Positions 40,129 to 54,504 of a DNA stretch of 64,000 nucleotides are shown piece by piece. The DNA is from Glandiceps talaboti (lineage: Eukaryota; Hemichordata; Enteropneusta; Spengelidae). The notes under the pieces were generated by a model that saw only the letters and a list, made by a program, of their open reading frames with translations, did no database searches and was not told where the DNA came from. Location of the stretch: positions 18,895,626 through 18,959,625 of the forward strand of contig NC_135562.1 of the NCBI RefSeq assembly GCF_964340395.1. Reading direction: 5' to 3'. Position 1 is the first letter of the stretch, and each line of letters starts with the position of its first letter. Both the position numbers and the translations under genes were made by a program.

Positions 40129-40667
40129 TTATAGTTATGTACATGTCGTGAGAAATACCAGTTTCTATGCAAGACTGACATGTTTTGATATTTTTATAAT
40201 ATAATGATATTTGATTATGCAACACAATTGATCACCAACAACCGTACAGTTAAAGGCAATGCCTTTCCAGAACATGTAGAGTCGAGTACTCTCTTTTTTC
40301 TCAACATGATAGTTAATTGCCAGGAAACATCGTTCAAAGTATATGGTCAACATATATCACGTCTACACTGTGTCTCTACATTTATTTGTTGTTATTTTGT
40401 ACACCAATTAAATGTTTATTATTGGCTGCCAAAACATTCATTGTGAGTTTTAACAAGTCAACCAATCATGTAGGTGATACAGTAAACAACGTTCCTTGAT
40501 TATTGGACACTGTGTAGAGGCAATGATGTCTGTAATGTAACAAAAACTCAGAGGATGTATTGAACCGAGAAATAATAGAGCGACAGTAACTTCATCTTTA
40601 CGTAATGTTTTGCCAGGTAATGATAGAAGTTTGATAGAATGAAACTATTGACCCTTTATATTGCCTT

Positions 40668-42770
40668 TGGCCCTCGATATCAGTATGCGATTATAGTAGT
40701 ATTGCGCCGGATCGGAGTGAGGCGACGACTTAAGTTTAGATAAAACGTAGGGAAAAAAGGCGCGAGCGACTGTCGACAGTCTAAGACAACTTCTGATGCA
40801 CATGTGTTATGCACAGTGGTGATATAGAAGTAGTCAAGTTGAAATGTTGATTATCAGTTAGAAAATAAACAATTGTAGCCATTAAAATTATCAAGTTCAT
40901 GTGTAAAGTTTTCATTAGAATCCTATTTTTACTGCACCGTGAAAAAATAGCAATGCTGATCAGTGTTCAATGTGATTGGGCAAAGGATCCTGCTGTGTTT
41001 GTTGTGTCTGTGTTATTGTTAGTCTAGAGTACAAATATGTCTAGCTCTGTGTCACAAACGTTATGTCCCATGAGTGGAACACCAATCCTACGTCTTTAGA
41101 GCTATAATTGTTATTTATAACATAAAACACACAGTCAGTTGAAGCCCCATGATAAAGAATATTAGTATTCCCATTGTATGGCTGACATTTAACATCTAGT
41201 GACATTAACAAATGAACACTTTCAACTGGTGCTGATTGGTCATTGTCGTGAGTTCACGTGACTTCCATTTACTTTGCTAATTTTGCCCACTGGCCTGGCC
41301 ATGATCATATCGTTGGTCATCATACACCCATTAAACTGTTCGTTACTGATTTGTCATGATCGGTTTATCCATTGTCTCGGTTACTTAAGTAATTGTCTAA
41401 ATTATAACTAATGAGAAATGCATTGGTCTTTGTTTATTGGTTCGTTGTGTTGTGATTTAGTCACTTCAGTTATTTTACTTTCTGATCACGAAAAGTGTAT
41501 TGGTCATTGCTGTGCTTAGTCACCAGTATTACTCCCATATCTTAATCTGTGTAACGATTGGACCTGTCTTTCATGACCTTTGTTGGCTGAAAATCATGTT
41601 ATACCAGGTATTCATCAATAAATAATACGGCATCTGTATCCCCAAACGCTATCACTTTCCACCGCGATTAGGTAGCTGCAATCATCCAGATTTTGTCTTT
41701 GCAATACGGAAAAGGTATCGATTTCTACTCAAATCTTGCGTCATACGATTTCCACTTAGGGTCAACAGAGTAGAAAAGTGCACTATTTCTCAAGACGATA
41801 CCGGCATGCGAGATGTTCGTTATCAACTGGTCCGTTAAACCACGAGAGAGGTTAGATTAAAGCTACCCGTGCTTGATGTATAGCTTCCTTGTCAGGTGTC
41901 AAGTGAAGTTTTGTCCGGATGAAGTATACAGTAGTATGTTTATTAGAGTGACATGTAATCACATAACATACAGCTAAAATCGTTTCATCACATGACTTCA
42001 TGAATACGAAGGGATTGGTACTGAGAAATGATATTTGCATTCAAAGAGAGAAACCTTCTATAACAAAAGCCAGCCTACCACAAGAACAACAACTCAAGAC
42101 TGAACGACAACCATGGCATAACAGAAAGCAAATATTTGATTTAAATCAAAGTTGACGGGGTGTCTAAGAATTACAATAATTACAATACTTATCAGATAAA
42201 CACGGCAGATCAAAACCCATATCACCCCTGTTCTACCGAACTATTTTTTCTCCCACTGTTCGAGTGTTCCTGCCAATCCAATGCTACGATCACGTTATCG
42301 TAATTATGTGCTTTCAAAACGTAAATGCACACATAAGTTACATAAATCCTTGGATGGCATGAGTATAATACGTAGAGGTACTTTTCTTCTTAATTGGTAA
42401 ATTTTTATTCTATCTAAAAATCATGTAGATTATCGATATAGCAGCCGGCAAGCTTACTTCCAATTTTCCTTCGAGCTCAGAGCCCCGAACTTACACATTC
42501 CGAGCAAATATGATTAAAATGACGTATTCAGACAAATTCTACTTATGTTGTAAATTATTATAACCGATAATTTTAGTTGAAAAACCACAGCACAGTATGA
42601 CCGTTCCATGTAGGTAAGCTTGACCTCGCGACAGGTCACGCGATTACGTAATTTGCATAGCCGTCGGGCGCCATTTTTTAATACGCGATGAAGAATATAA
42701 TGCGATGAAACGATGCAGTATTCATAGAAATCGATTTAAAATTTTAGAAATATGTGGGGGAATACTTATT
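40668..42770. other. Intronic stretch, nothing recognised
   Basis: No repeat copy, exon or RNA gene that I can support; short chance ORFs only. Confidence 0.4.
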
Positions 42771-42948
42771 TATGTGATAAATATATATTATCCCATGAAA
42801 TCGATGTTACTTTTACGTCATAATGCTCCTCAAATGATTACACGGACTACAAATTACCGCCTACGAGTTCGAATTTGTATTAGTCCGCGGAATCATTATG
42901 ACGTAAAACTAACATTGATTTCATGGGATTATATATAAATATCACATA
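42771..42948. mobile_element. Near-perfect 178-bp foldback hairpin
   Basis: Left arm 42771-42855 pairs with right arm 42872-42948. The outer 55 bases of each arm match with about five differences (shared cores 'tcccatgaaatc' and 'ttttacgtcataatg'); the inner parts match through 'cggacta' and 'acaaatt'. The loop is about 16 bases. It has the size and shape of a small MITE. If transcribed, either strand would form one long stem, so a small-RNA precursor is conceivable but unproven. Confidence 0.8.
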
Positions 42949-43094
42949 ATTTTCATACGGCTGCAAACCGCAGTGATGTCATCATTGCTAGATACTGGAC
43001 AATGGTGTATAATATATTGAACTTGAAATGGGTTAAGTAATATAATGACAAAACACGAATATGCACATACATACCTACTATCCATCCACATCGA

Positions 43095-43112
43095 ATACAT
43101 ACATACATACAT

Positions 43113-43149
<37 letters not shown>

Positions 43150-43326
43150 TACATACATACATACATACATACATACATACATACATACAGACAGACATAC
43201 ATACAGACATACATACATAGACAGACAGACATACATACATACATGCATACATACATACATACATACATACATACATACATACATACATACATACATACAT
43301 ACATACATACATACATACATACATAC

Positions 43327-43357
<31 letters not shown>

Positions 43358-43364
43358 CAGATAT
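43095..43364. repeat. Compound microsatellite (CATA)n-(CA)n-(CATA)n-(CAGA)n-(GATA)n
   Basis: Blocks of CATA interrupted by CA and CAGACATA units, ending in about nine GATA units. ORFs through it are artefacts. Confidence 0.95.
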
Positions 43365-45942
43365 TTCCCCACAACAAAATTGACATCTGAAGACATTTTG
43401 ACATAGACTGACAAATGGAAAGAATCCGTTAACATTGATGTATGTACAATAGTCATTATAGATGGACAGTGCATGCGAGTAGCTTGTAAATCATTATGAA
43501 CTCAGGAAGAGAAATTGACAACGATATTCAGTGATGCGAAGTCTACCACTCAACTGATATGATACGGATGAGTTGTATCGTCAAACACGACATCTCTTTA
43601 GTTAGTGAGTAGTCGTTTCAGCCCAGTACCTGCTTCATTATTCAATGGTCCTCGCTAACATTTTAATAAAACTCGCAGTTTTCTGACAACCTAAGAGGTC
43701 AAATTCACTTTCCTTAGTTCAGAATGGTAGATTAAAAAGAAATTGTGTCTACTCGATTTCTGACAAAATGTGCGTTAAGATCCATCATGGCTTCACGTTT
43801 CATTGTATCCATAGACACGTCGTGATTGATACACGGTACCTTATTAAAGCTTGCAAATTCAATTATTTGAAGAATAAAACATTTCAGTTTCAAGTATACA
43901 TCAAGTGATGGTCTATTTGCACTATGCTGGGTCTCCAAACAGCACAGCGATACTCAAGTGCAAAGCAACGTAGAGGGAGTCCACCTTGTCGAAAATCATT
44001 TAGTATGGCTTTGAAAGATAAAGGAGGAATCAGGATGTTAAATTGGGGACGGGTTTAGAAGTATTTTGTTTATCTTCAAAGCTTTACGAGCAAAGTAACT
44101 TGACGAAAATCTGTACACAAATACCTATTTTATCATATTCAACTATAATTTTACATAACTCATGAGTTTGGATAAGAAATGATTGTGTCTAAAAATTCAA
44201 TTAAATCATTTTGTATTGTACAATTTATAAATAATAAATGCTTTAAAAATAAAGTAAGGGACAGTGATGAAGACTGGACATTATTATGAAACATTCAATT
44301 AATATTCTATGTTAAACAAAAAAAATAGATTTCACTTGTAAGTTATGATCAGAATTATTTTAAATCAACAAATATGCAGAATTCAATTGGAAGGAATTTC
44401 ATGTACATTTGTGTGCTCACACATGTGTGTTTGAACGCGTGCATGTTTGCACGTGTGTATGTGTTTTAAGTGTGCTTTATGTACACGTTTCAAAAATGTG
44501 CATCTGCATACATAACCCTAAAATTCAGTAACAAAATTTAAAATATATCCTGACAGAGTTGCCTATAAAATAGCACTCAATCATAGACTACTCAATCATG
44601 AATCTAAACTTATTGTTATTACATTATCCCTTGTTACCAATTAATGATATCGATCTTTGTTGCAACATTTTTTATTCAAATTACAAAGAACACATATTTT
44701 AAACACGTGACATGTACGGAGAACTTCTGCGAGTCTATGATTTTCAAGTTGTCAAACAATTGATGAGGAGGCAACGCATGCGCTATATAATAAATATATG
44801 CATTTCACAATTGGTATGAATGGTATATGTAAACCAATTGATTTGAAACATAACGTTTTGTTACCCATCACCAATCCCCTTAACAGTGTTACATTTTATC
44901 GCCTAGCTTGACAAAGCTCCTGCTATCACTGTTTGTTCCTATCGTCTGGTCTACAAAAAATCCTATCAATATTGCAACATTGTTTTGCATGAAGTATCGC
45001 AATCTTAACAGGTTGTCGTCAAATCTTACACATTGTAACAATACACACATTCTGTCAATGTGTCTATCTATTAAAATGTTGTTGCGGGTGATAACATTTA
45101 GCAATGTTAATAAGATTTTTGTCACACAAGGTGATAAGATCTAACAATGTGAGTACCTTAAAGATATTTGGTTAACCAGACAATATACTTAAAATGAAAC
45201 AAATGTTAGCTAGATATTTGCAGAGTCGGGCGACTTGTTTCAATTTTAGTTTTGTTCAGTCAGACAACGACTTTAGCTTCCATGGTACAAAACGCCAGTA
45301 TGCATTCACACTATCATCATGAAAATAGATACACACAGACTGTTGCATAATTTTGCAGCTTCTTTTGACAACGTGCAAGACTGTATGTAGTACGTTTTTG
45401 TGCGGAAATTGAAGTGAATGAAAGTAACCGATGCTCAACGTAGTTGACTTTTATTTTCATAAGCTAAATATTCTCTATTAGAATACTGGATGATCTTTTC
45501 AAGTTATATAGCTTGGAGAAACGACAATTATAGAATGAAACGTTCATGGTCTCTCCTCGACGTATAGTCCTGTTCTGTGATGAAAAATAACAGCGGTGAG
45601 AATGTGTGAATTTAGCTTGTTGGTCACGTTTCATAGAAGACCATTAAGTCATCTATTCTGGGTACATCACTCGCTTGTACTTATGTCTCCCACTTTGTGA
45701 ACACACTGCGTACATCATTAAAAATGATTTCTATCTAGAAAGCTTTATGGCATCGTTACCGTGTACAATATCCGCATGCCGTGAATGACGTCGATATAAA
45801 ACTTGCATACGAAGAATTGCATTTATCTCCCTCTTCCTCTCTCATCTCTGGTATCTGTCTGCCTTTCTGCAAGCCTTACCTTTTGCTAATTCTCACTTTC
45901 TACCTTACTTTCCTTTTACACATATTTCTGTCTCTCCATCTA
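43365..45942. other. Intronic stretch, nothing recognised
   Basis: AT-rich, only short ORFs. A purine/pyrimidine-alternating patch (44401-44480, 'cacacatgtgtg', 'gcacgtgtgtatgtg') has short imperfect palindromes. Confidence 0.4.
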
Positions 45943-46165
<223 letters not shown>

Positions 46166-46676
46166 CTTTAAACTATTCCATTACAGCATATACGATACTC
46201 TACTATAGCATCAGCTGTAGCAAAGGATGGCGTCAATGTACTGCTGTAAACTTACCACCAGTGTTATTTTGCAAACTGTTGGCATATTTCAAACACATTA
46301 ATATCTGCCCAAAGAGAACGAGTAATCACATCCGTAGACGGCGAGGGAGCATTCAATTACGTAGTGTTGAATCGTTGTGTCTGTGGTTGTCTATCTTTGA
46401 AATTGATTATTAAACAAATCACATCAGTAGCGTTAACTAATCTAATTTAAAAACCATTACTCGAAATCTCTTTAAGTTGGATCGTTACTTTGCATGTCTA
46501 CAAATGTAAATATAACACCTGAAATCCACTGTATGCTGTACAAATGTGCTGTTAAAGACGACAGGATTAAGTGAATATCAACTAGCAGCGCAGATTGTAC
46601 TTCGAGTGTAACATAGTTTTTCAACAAAATCCCGATATTAAAAGTTGTAAGTCTACTCAATGTTGTGAATAAAGTC

Positions 46677-46734
46677 AAATATTAATAGACTGGGATTCAG
46701 ATGTTAAATATTAATAGACTGGGATTCAGATGTT
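46677..46734. repeat. Perfect 29-bp tandem duplication
   Basis: The unit starting AAATATTAATAGACTGGG is present twice without a mismatch and followed by the start of a third copy (AAATAA). Perfect identity means a recent event. Confidence 0.9.
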
Positions 46735-47201
46735 AAATAATGTTAATTATACCATTCACAAAGCCAAATTATTGTCTTTGAACATAAAATAATTATCGTC
46801 CAATATACATGTCACGACAATCCATGTCTCCATAGGTTTCTTGTTCTGCGGTGTTCGAAATAGGAATAAAATCTTCCAAATCGCCATTATTTTGACCAAT
46901 TTTCGAAAATTATGCCAGTGCAGTGACCTACGAGTTTTGTCCCTACTCATCTCGTCTGCTGTTTTCTATGTTTTAACGAAGACAATTGTTGGGAGTAATA
47001 TCCAATTACGGCGTGAGATCATTTTATTAAGATAAAACTGAATTTTGAAAGTGTTAGGAATATCGATATGTAAAGGAAAATATTACATATCAAGAAACTA
47101 TAACAACTATAGTCTAATGTTAAACATGCAGCATCAGGTACACTCGACTGGAATTGTGTGTTTGTTGTTTTAAAGTTTTACTACCTAAAACTTATTTTAT
47201 C

Positions 47202-47204
<3 letters not shown>

Positions 47205-47256
<52 letters not shown>

Positions 47257-47258
47257 AT
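47205..47258. repeat. (AAAT)n microsatellite
   Basis: About 13 perfect units. Confidence 0.95.
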
Positions 47259-48680
47259 TCTTAGATATGACGACTTACTCATAATATCGTACTCTCTGAA
47301 CCTTAATGAATCATCTGTGGGTAAATATACTGTCTTGTATAGCGCCAACGACCTCTAATCAATATGCGTAATGTCTGATTATTGACATTTTGGAATTTTT
47401 AGTAAACATATTATCGGCTGTCTGATCCAAATAATAATAATAGTGCAGTGCAGCATTACTAGGAAATTGCTGATGACATACAAAGCGAAATTAGGCTAAG
47501 TAAAATAAGACCTCCAGCGAGAAGCATAAAATTTACAAATGGTCTATGAATGTGGTGTATTTAAAATAAACAATAGTTTGGTTTTACGTGCTGTGGTATT
47601 ACTGAAACAATTCAGGGGACGACATAAAAGTTACTTTTGTTGAGAATTTAGGATTAAAGCTGAAGTTATTTCATACAACGCATACCGCATAAACTCCTAT
47701 GAAGTAACTTGCGTTTAGGCAGCAGTAATATTTGCATTACTTAATTGACAAACAGACGAACTGTACGCAAACAATTGCAGCTGTGTAGTGTCAAATTATA
47801 AATGGATAACAATTTATCGAACATAAAATGACAGGAAATCGTCAATTTTAATAAGACGTCGGACAAACGAGATAACTACTGTTAATTTTAGAACAGCATA
47901 TGTTGAGGGTACAGGTTTAGCCCAAGGCGACTATTAATTACTTATGAAGTTGTAAAATCGATTTCTTTCTATATAGTTCAAACCTTGCTGTCTTTTCGCT
48001 GTCGTCAGTGATTGGCAAACGAGATAGGCAAGATGCAATAAAATATTTAAAAATTGTCGTCGAGATTGAATTAACTCGATAGATTTGATTATGTTTGACA
48101 GAGTAATTGGACCTGAGACAGCTGGACAAACGTAGTACACTCGGAATATAGGGACGAATTGGCCACTTAAACACGTAGGTAAATATTCGAAGCAGCGCTA
48201 CAATGTCTTCGCTGTGTATTTCACCGGCGGTTTTTGTTACCTTTGTTTTCCTTTCATCTCACATAACCTATGGCCTATGAAATGGAAAGAATCCCGACGA
48301 AACTTAAGCTGTTTCTCCTTTTTTTCAGACATTGAGTACATTTTCTAACTTCTGCTCTATTGACATTACGACTTTTATCAATAGCACATCCTTTTGTCTG
48401 AGATGTTTTAAAACATACTGTACAGCTAAAATACAGTCAGCTGGGCATATTAAACATGCGTTAGTTGCAACACATAACACTACAAAATGGTAAGATTTTT
48501 TAAACACATGATATTTTAGGTATGTTACGAAGATATGTAATATAATATAATCTAGCGAGTAGTCGTTATCCAGAGAAATATAAGAACTTCTAGTAGACAA
48601 TAATTGTACCACAGAAAACAAATGATTAATTATTGAAGGGTAACGCCCCTCCAGGGGAAAGATGCTGAATGGATATTCAT

Positions 48681-48683
<3 letters not shown>

Positions 48684-48740
<57 letters not shown>

Positions 48741-48741
48741 T
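48684..48741. repeat. (CA)n microsatellite
   Basis: About 28 perfect units followed by ATATATA. Confidence 0.95.
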
Positions 48742-50076
48742 ATATATAGTTATAAAATTAATGTTTCTTGACAAAATTTCTACAATGCGAAATCATGACA
48801 TGACTAGTCAGAAACCCCAGTTTCTGGGTACTTTTTATCCTGGAAGTTTAAGTTTAAGTTCGTCCCATTAATGTAAATTATCTTTTACATATTGAAATCT
48901 GGTGAAAAGCTAAGTGTGACATATTGGGATTGTGCAGTGGAGGGCACCAAAGAAAAACCAAGGAGTGTTTTGTGATCAATATTAGTGGAATACGGCTATC
49001 ATAGGGAGTAATAGTGTACCATGCATTAATGACAAGTGAATTATAACAGCTGTAACATGCTGACTATTTGAACTATGTATAGAATATAACGATTTGTTTC
49101 ACCAGGAGATTATCTTGTCTCCCAGAACCTTTTGAAACCGTCACTTGACATTGTTCCCGTTCGCAGCATCATAACAGCAGATGCAATTCCCAATCAATGT
49201 ATTGAAAGCTAGAGTCCACAACCCGGAGGCCAAACACTTATCTGCCATTTTAGACAACCAAAATCGGCTTCCATGATTCTCGGCTGTTGATTGCTTTTTC
49301 TTGTTGCCACCACCATGGGAAATTGAATTAACTTTCATATGGCCCTAGGATTAGTTAATACAGGAGATGGATATCAGATAGCAAGGAATCGTGTTATTAT
49401 CGGTCTTTTGTTTCGATGGCTTTGATGAAATGGTTCTGTCACTCGGTGGCAAGGTTTACTTTAGCTTTCCTACTGAAAAGCTTTTTAAGTGACTGCAGTA
49501 TTCTTCTGTGATACAGTAGCTATTATTGCGTTCACAAGTTCAAACACAGGTCCACAATTCCTTGACAAATGTGTAATGAAGTTGTCAGAAGCAGGAACGT
49601 ATTTATTTGGCACAGGCAACGAACGTGGCGGCTTATCGTGGACAGCTACAGCCATGAGGTCTGTGTGATTTTACAACAATTGTATTTTCTTCGCAAAATG
49701 TGTCAATCAAGCAAACAGTCCATTCTGCCACACACATTTTACTTTCTACATTTTTGGCAACTAAGGTGTATGATACGGTAGTGGAGTGGTGCTGACGAGA
49801 ACTAAACATTATTGTATGCTATTTATACAAAATGAAGTAAATGGACTTGGATAGTAAACGGACTCAAAACAACATGATTTCAGTGGAGCCTATTTTTATA
49901 CATTAATAAACTTGTTTGAGGATGAAAAGCAATCGTAAATGAATAAGCTATTTATTTATGAAAAAGAACACATACTTATTGACATATGAATTTGAATTTT
50001 GATATAGAATACTCATTACCGCTTGGCATTATTTTTTCCTCTAGCAAGTGTAGGTATACTGTGACAGTGATGTTTC

Positions 50077-50180
50077 TCTGTTTGTCTGTCTGTCTGTCTG
50101 TCTGCCTGCCTGCCTGTCTGTCTGTCTAATTGTATGTTTATGTCTGTCTGTCTGTCTGTCTGTCTGCCTGTCTGACTGTC
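50077..50180. repeat. Imperfect (CTGT)n/(CTGC)n array
   Basis: CTGT blocks with CTGC variants and a short non-repeat interruption near 50125-50140. Confidence 0.95.
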
Positions 50181-50224
50181 CCTTAATCTTTCTAAATATT
50201 GCAATATCATATGAAAGTTTGCCC

Positions 50225-50430
50225 TTTCATTGTTTCATAAACTTATCGTATATGGCTGCCATATTAGATTCTAAAATGTCTTAATCTTGACATCATTTAG
50301 ATTTCTATATCAGAGAATTCGAAATTGTATGGTGACCCCTGCTTTTCTTGTTCCCGATTTCAACTGATAATGACCACGGATTGGGGTTTTCGTGAACAGA
50401 ATAATAACTTCTATTTCCGAGGCCTGTACA
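50225..50430 (+). repeat. GGCCATATT dispersed repeat, copy c
   Basis: 'tatggctgccatatt', then 'tggtgacccctgct', 'tttcaactga' and 'ggattggggttttcgtga', in the order seen in copies b and d. The most diverged copy. Confidence 0.5.
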
Positions 50431-51479
50431 GTGTTAAGACTTGTGGTAATTTGTCTCATGGTCAAAAACCCATGCATTCAATTTACTACATATAGACATA
50501 GGAACAAAATAACCCACATTAGTTTGTTCCATTTAGTTTTCCTGGCGCCATAAAATCGGAAAACTATGAATTGTACCTGATTTGTCAAGAACAAGCCAAT
50601 TTGTGTTTAATTTACTTGTCAAACGAAGTAATTATTTTGACGAAGTCAGTTCACTTGATTGTTTAATATTGCAATTTTTACAAATTATAGGTTAGGAACT
50701 CTCCGTTATATCAGTATTCTGGCTTGTTTTTCTTCAAATAAAATAATGCTTCAATTCAAGTTCAACAAACCATAGTTTGCCCCATGATCCTTTGCGCCTC
50801 TAATGACGTCATTCAACATTCCGTCGTACCAGTTTACCAATGTAACTCATTTAATGACACCCAGGATATTAGCAAGGTTATTATAAAGGCCAGAATCACT
50901 CTACCGCTGTCACTCAATTCAAACTTGAGTACTCGAGTATTGCTATATTTAGATTATATTGCCTTACTAGAGGTTCCTCTTCCTAAGTTTTAATGACGGT
51001 CTGTCATGTATGTCGTAATATGTCAACAGTTCTTGTTTTATTAAGCAACATCCTATAAATCCAAATTGTTGTCTTTTATCGCAATGTTCCTTTTATGTTG
51101 CCGATTTAATGTGTTACAGTCTGTATATAACTATAGTCTAATTTTTGCCTGTAGTCAGTACACAGAACATAGAAACATCATACATACTGGATATATATTT
51201 TTTTGTTGTAACAATATGCATAACATGATACTCTAGACTTGATTTTTAATAGGCTATGATATATTATGCAAAATATCCCCTCATGCTTGCCCTGGAACGT
51301 GTGTTAATGAGCCAACCTCTACAACATTCCGTCGTAATTTACTCTTTATAAAGACGACCAAGTGATATTCGACGCCCTGAACATGAATAGATAGCCACGA
51401 CACGTGCAGAAAAGGAACGTGGTATTTGGCATGTGGATATATATAGATGATGTAGGCATACACAAGGAACCTTGCACAT

Positions 51480-51885
51480 AATGTACTAGAACTAGGATGT
51501 GCATCTCCTTATGATAGGGTGTGGCCACATCTTAGTGATACGAACCCAGCCATGCACCTGCCATATCCATCGCAGCCCCGTCACAGGATATAATTTTCCA
51601 CGGCCCTACTACAAGGCGTGTAAAAGTATCACGTGCTATTACATGGAGTAGAACATCATCTCTATGCCAGAATATTTCTACACATTTCTGTACCATGCAT
51701 TAGCTGTGATCTGCACGCCCAAGTTAAAGCTATATTGGAATCATTCACTGTAATAACCATTTTGTTCACATCCAGGCAACTTTGCTCATTTAGCTGGTAC
51801 ACGTATGTGTACATAGCTGATCCATGGCTGTGGAAAATACCTCTATTACAGCAATGGTAACATAGCTGGTACACAGAGGGAGAAA
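51480..51885 (-). repeat. Dispersed repeat with CAGCCATG/CAGCTATG motifs, copy 2
   Basis: On the minus strand it shows 'gtgtaccagctatgtt', 'aggtattttccacagccatg' and, at the far end, 'aagatgtggccacaccctat' followed by 'gatgcacatcctag', paralleling 8400-8760. Inverted relative to copy 1. Confidence 0.6.
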
Positions 51886-53546
51886 ATAAAGTATCTGAAT
51901 GGAATTCGCCAATGAAGATATCAATTAATCATTTTAAAGCGTGTATTGATAACCATCTCAGAACAATAAGGGGTCTTTAAAAGCCTCAATGGCTTCATTC
52001 CCACGTAATTTCACGGTAAATAAATATGCCGGATAAATTGCATTGATATTGAATCATTATATCTGAAATTGACTGCCAAGGGCTAAAACTAACCCTGGTC
52101 AATGGTATGATTCATTGCTAAGACATACATCGAAGAATTGCACAGCTGCCGCTTAACAGCTGCAAACACTGCCAAAGCAAAGTTGAAAATACAACTCAAT
52201 ATTTTTCAAATGAGTAAAACTATATACAGTTTTAGAAGTAAATGTCACGAATAGAATTTCTCATTCACTATATCCAATTGGAAAATGAACGTTTTTTCCT
52301 TTGACTAAATGTATACCCCGTTGTTTCCTCCTAAACGCTCGTTAGTTTAGATGCTCTTCGGCTACAAGTTAAAGTGGTGACGCCTTTAATTCCACATTAT
52401 CTTTTTTCCCATTATCAATTAATAATCCTTGAACTCGCACTAATAAAACGGGTTGAATAATATCCAGTAAGGGCTGGAATTCTTATAATGTTTTCGATAT
52501 TAAGTCAATACTACCATATGACATACCTTTTAGGTTGCTTTGATTTGATTCTAAATAGTTCATAAATTTTAAAATATCTTGTTTATGTAAAATTACTTTT
52601 ATTTAAATCATCTAATTATGCTTAAATTTCAATTTAAGAACGTTTACAATTTCTGAGACAATATTCACATCATCACATGCCCCACAGTCATAAATTTATC
52701 ATTAAAAAGATCAAAGTCAATAGAATACAAAATATCGTAATGTTGTTTTTCAATATCGTGGTCATCGATAATATATGTTCTGAAATCCCCGCTCGTTTTC
52801 ATGCCCCATATAATTATGTACTTTGAGATCTAAAATGAAGGATATAAATCGTTTATGTCTCTGCATGTGACTACTCGTTATATACCATGTAATACAATCT
52901 GGTTTTACTGTTTTCGTTTCCCTGCCTTCAAATCATTTTATTTCTTGTTGGTATTCCCGGACAAGCTTCAAACAATTCTTGTGTAATTCTATGAGTTATT
53001 TTCAGCAACACTTCGAAATTCACGTACAGTTTATTTATTTTACATCACGATTTTGTCTTTCCGATTTTAGATTTGGAGCTAGTCATTGTTGCTGACATAC
53101 CTGCGATTGTTATTCTTTCATTTTAAGCTACTAATGCACTTGAAGGAAGCTTCACTCGTTATTTCATGATTTATTCTTGAAACTGTTTTATGCAGTCATG
53201 TCACGTTTTCTTGTGAAATTGTACTTATCAAGTTAGTCGGTTTGTGGTACTGGTTGCTGTTTCATTCCTCTCCTCGGAGTTGAGATGTAAAGAACAAACC
53301 TTGTACACATCACGTACTATAAATGACGAAGTAGTGTAGATAGTCTGAATGCGCTTTTGTTCTTTATACTCGTGATCGAAGTGTGAGATTTTAAAGATCG
53401 AAGTAGATTAACTTGAAATATCACAGTCATAAACAACACATTCAAACAAACGGGAAAGTTAGAAATCATCTAGTTAAAAGAACTTGCACCGGAATGAATG
53501 CCCCAAAAGATTAGTTTCGGTAAGTTTATTATTATAATTGCAAGTA

Positions 53547-53643
53547 GGTAGGCAGGCAGGCAGGCAGGGAGGGAGGTGAGGTAAAGGGTGTATGTATGTA
53601 TGTATGTATGTATGTATGTATGTATGTATGTATGTATGTATGC
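53547..53643. repeat. Compound (GGCA)n/(GGGA)n-(ATGT)n microsatellite
   Basis: Short GGCA and GGGA units, then about 14 TATG units. Confidence 0.95.
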
Positions 53644-54303
53644 ATTGAATGTATATATGCCAGACTGGTCCCATTGTTACCCAAACATATATTACTGAAA
53701 CATTTCTGAAATCGTTGTCTAACAATAAATAATGGACATACGGCTAAAGGATCAAGATAAAGAATTCGTATCCTTGACAACCAAGTATAATCGTAGTGAT
53801 CGTACTTGTAGATTTTAAGCAACAGAGGAACATGTATCGACTTGACAAAGCCTACCTTAAAGCTAGGTCTTGGCGAATCATAATGTTTCCTATGCCTACA
53901 CTCCTATGAATATATATGACATTTCACATTTAGAAATCTAAAAAATGAATACTAAATGGTAAGATCTGACATTTAATTTTTTTCCTTGAACTTCATGTAT
54001 AAAATCAATCGTGATATATCTAAATTAAAACTGATAGAAAAACGAAATCGATACACAGCTGTCTCAAGTGAATTGTTTGGATAACAATTGTAGCACAGCG
54101 TTAGATATGGTTCTATTCAATTATCTCGTCCACTACCACTTTCCTTGAGTTGATTCTATCAGCTGAGAGTCGATTCGTCGAGATTTGTGCGTCTTAGCTT
54201 CGGGTAATATTGAGTCGTTAGGCAGTGAATTCCCAAGTAATATCACAATCGAATATATCGAACAGTGCTACAGATACTATCTCTGTATGTTGAAAATGAT
54301 ATA

Positions 54304-54388
54304 CTTACATACATGCATGCAAACTTACGTACTTACGTATGTACATATACACCCGTGCGTACGTGCGTACATTACGAACATACATACA

Positions 54389-54420
<32 letters not shown>

Positions 54421-54471
54421 CACACACATACATACATACATACATACATACATACATACATACATACATTC
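54304..54471. repeat. (CATA)n microsatellite with CACA and TACG variants
   Basis: Irregular CATA/TACG units to 54375, then two clean (CATA)n runs separated by 'tatacacaca'. Confidence 0.95.
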
Positions 54472-54504
54472 TTTAATTATCTCTAGATATTTCAAACTCT
54501 GATA

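Larger units (their letters stand above)
38565..40667 (-). mobile_element. Inverted partner of the 22.5 kb element, split by an insertion
   Basis: Reading the minus strand from 40667 down, this matches 22512-23715 from 'aagggtcaatagtttcatt' to the (CT)n end, here seen as (GA)n at 38569-38656. The match is broken by 39135-40128, absent from the 22.5 kb copy. Outside that gap the two copies are similar, with scattered substitutions and small indels. Confidence 0.8.
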
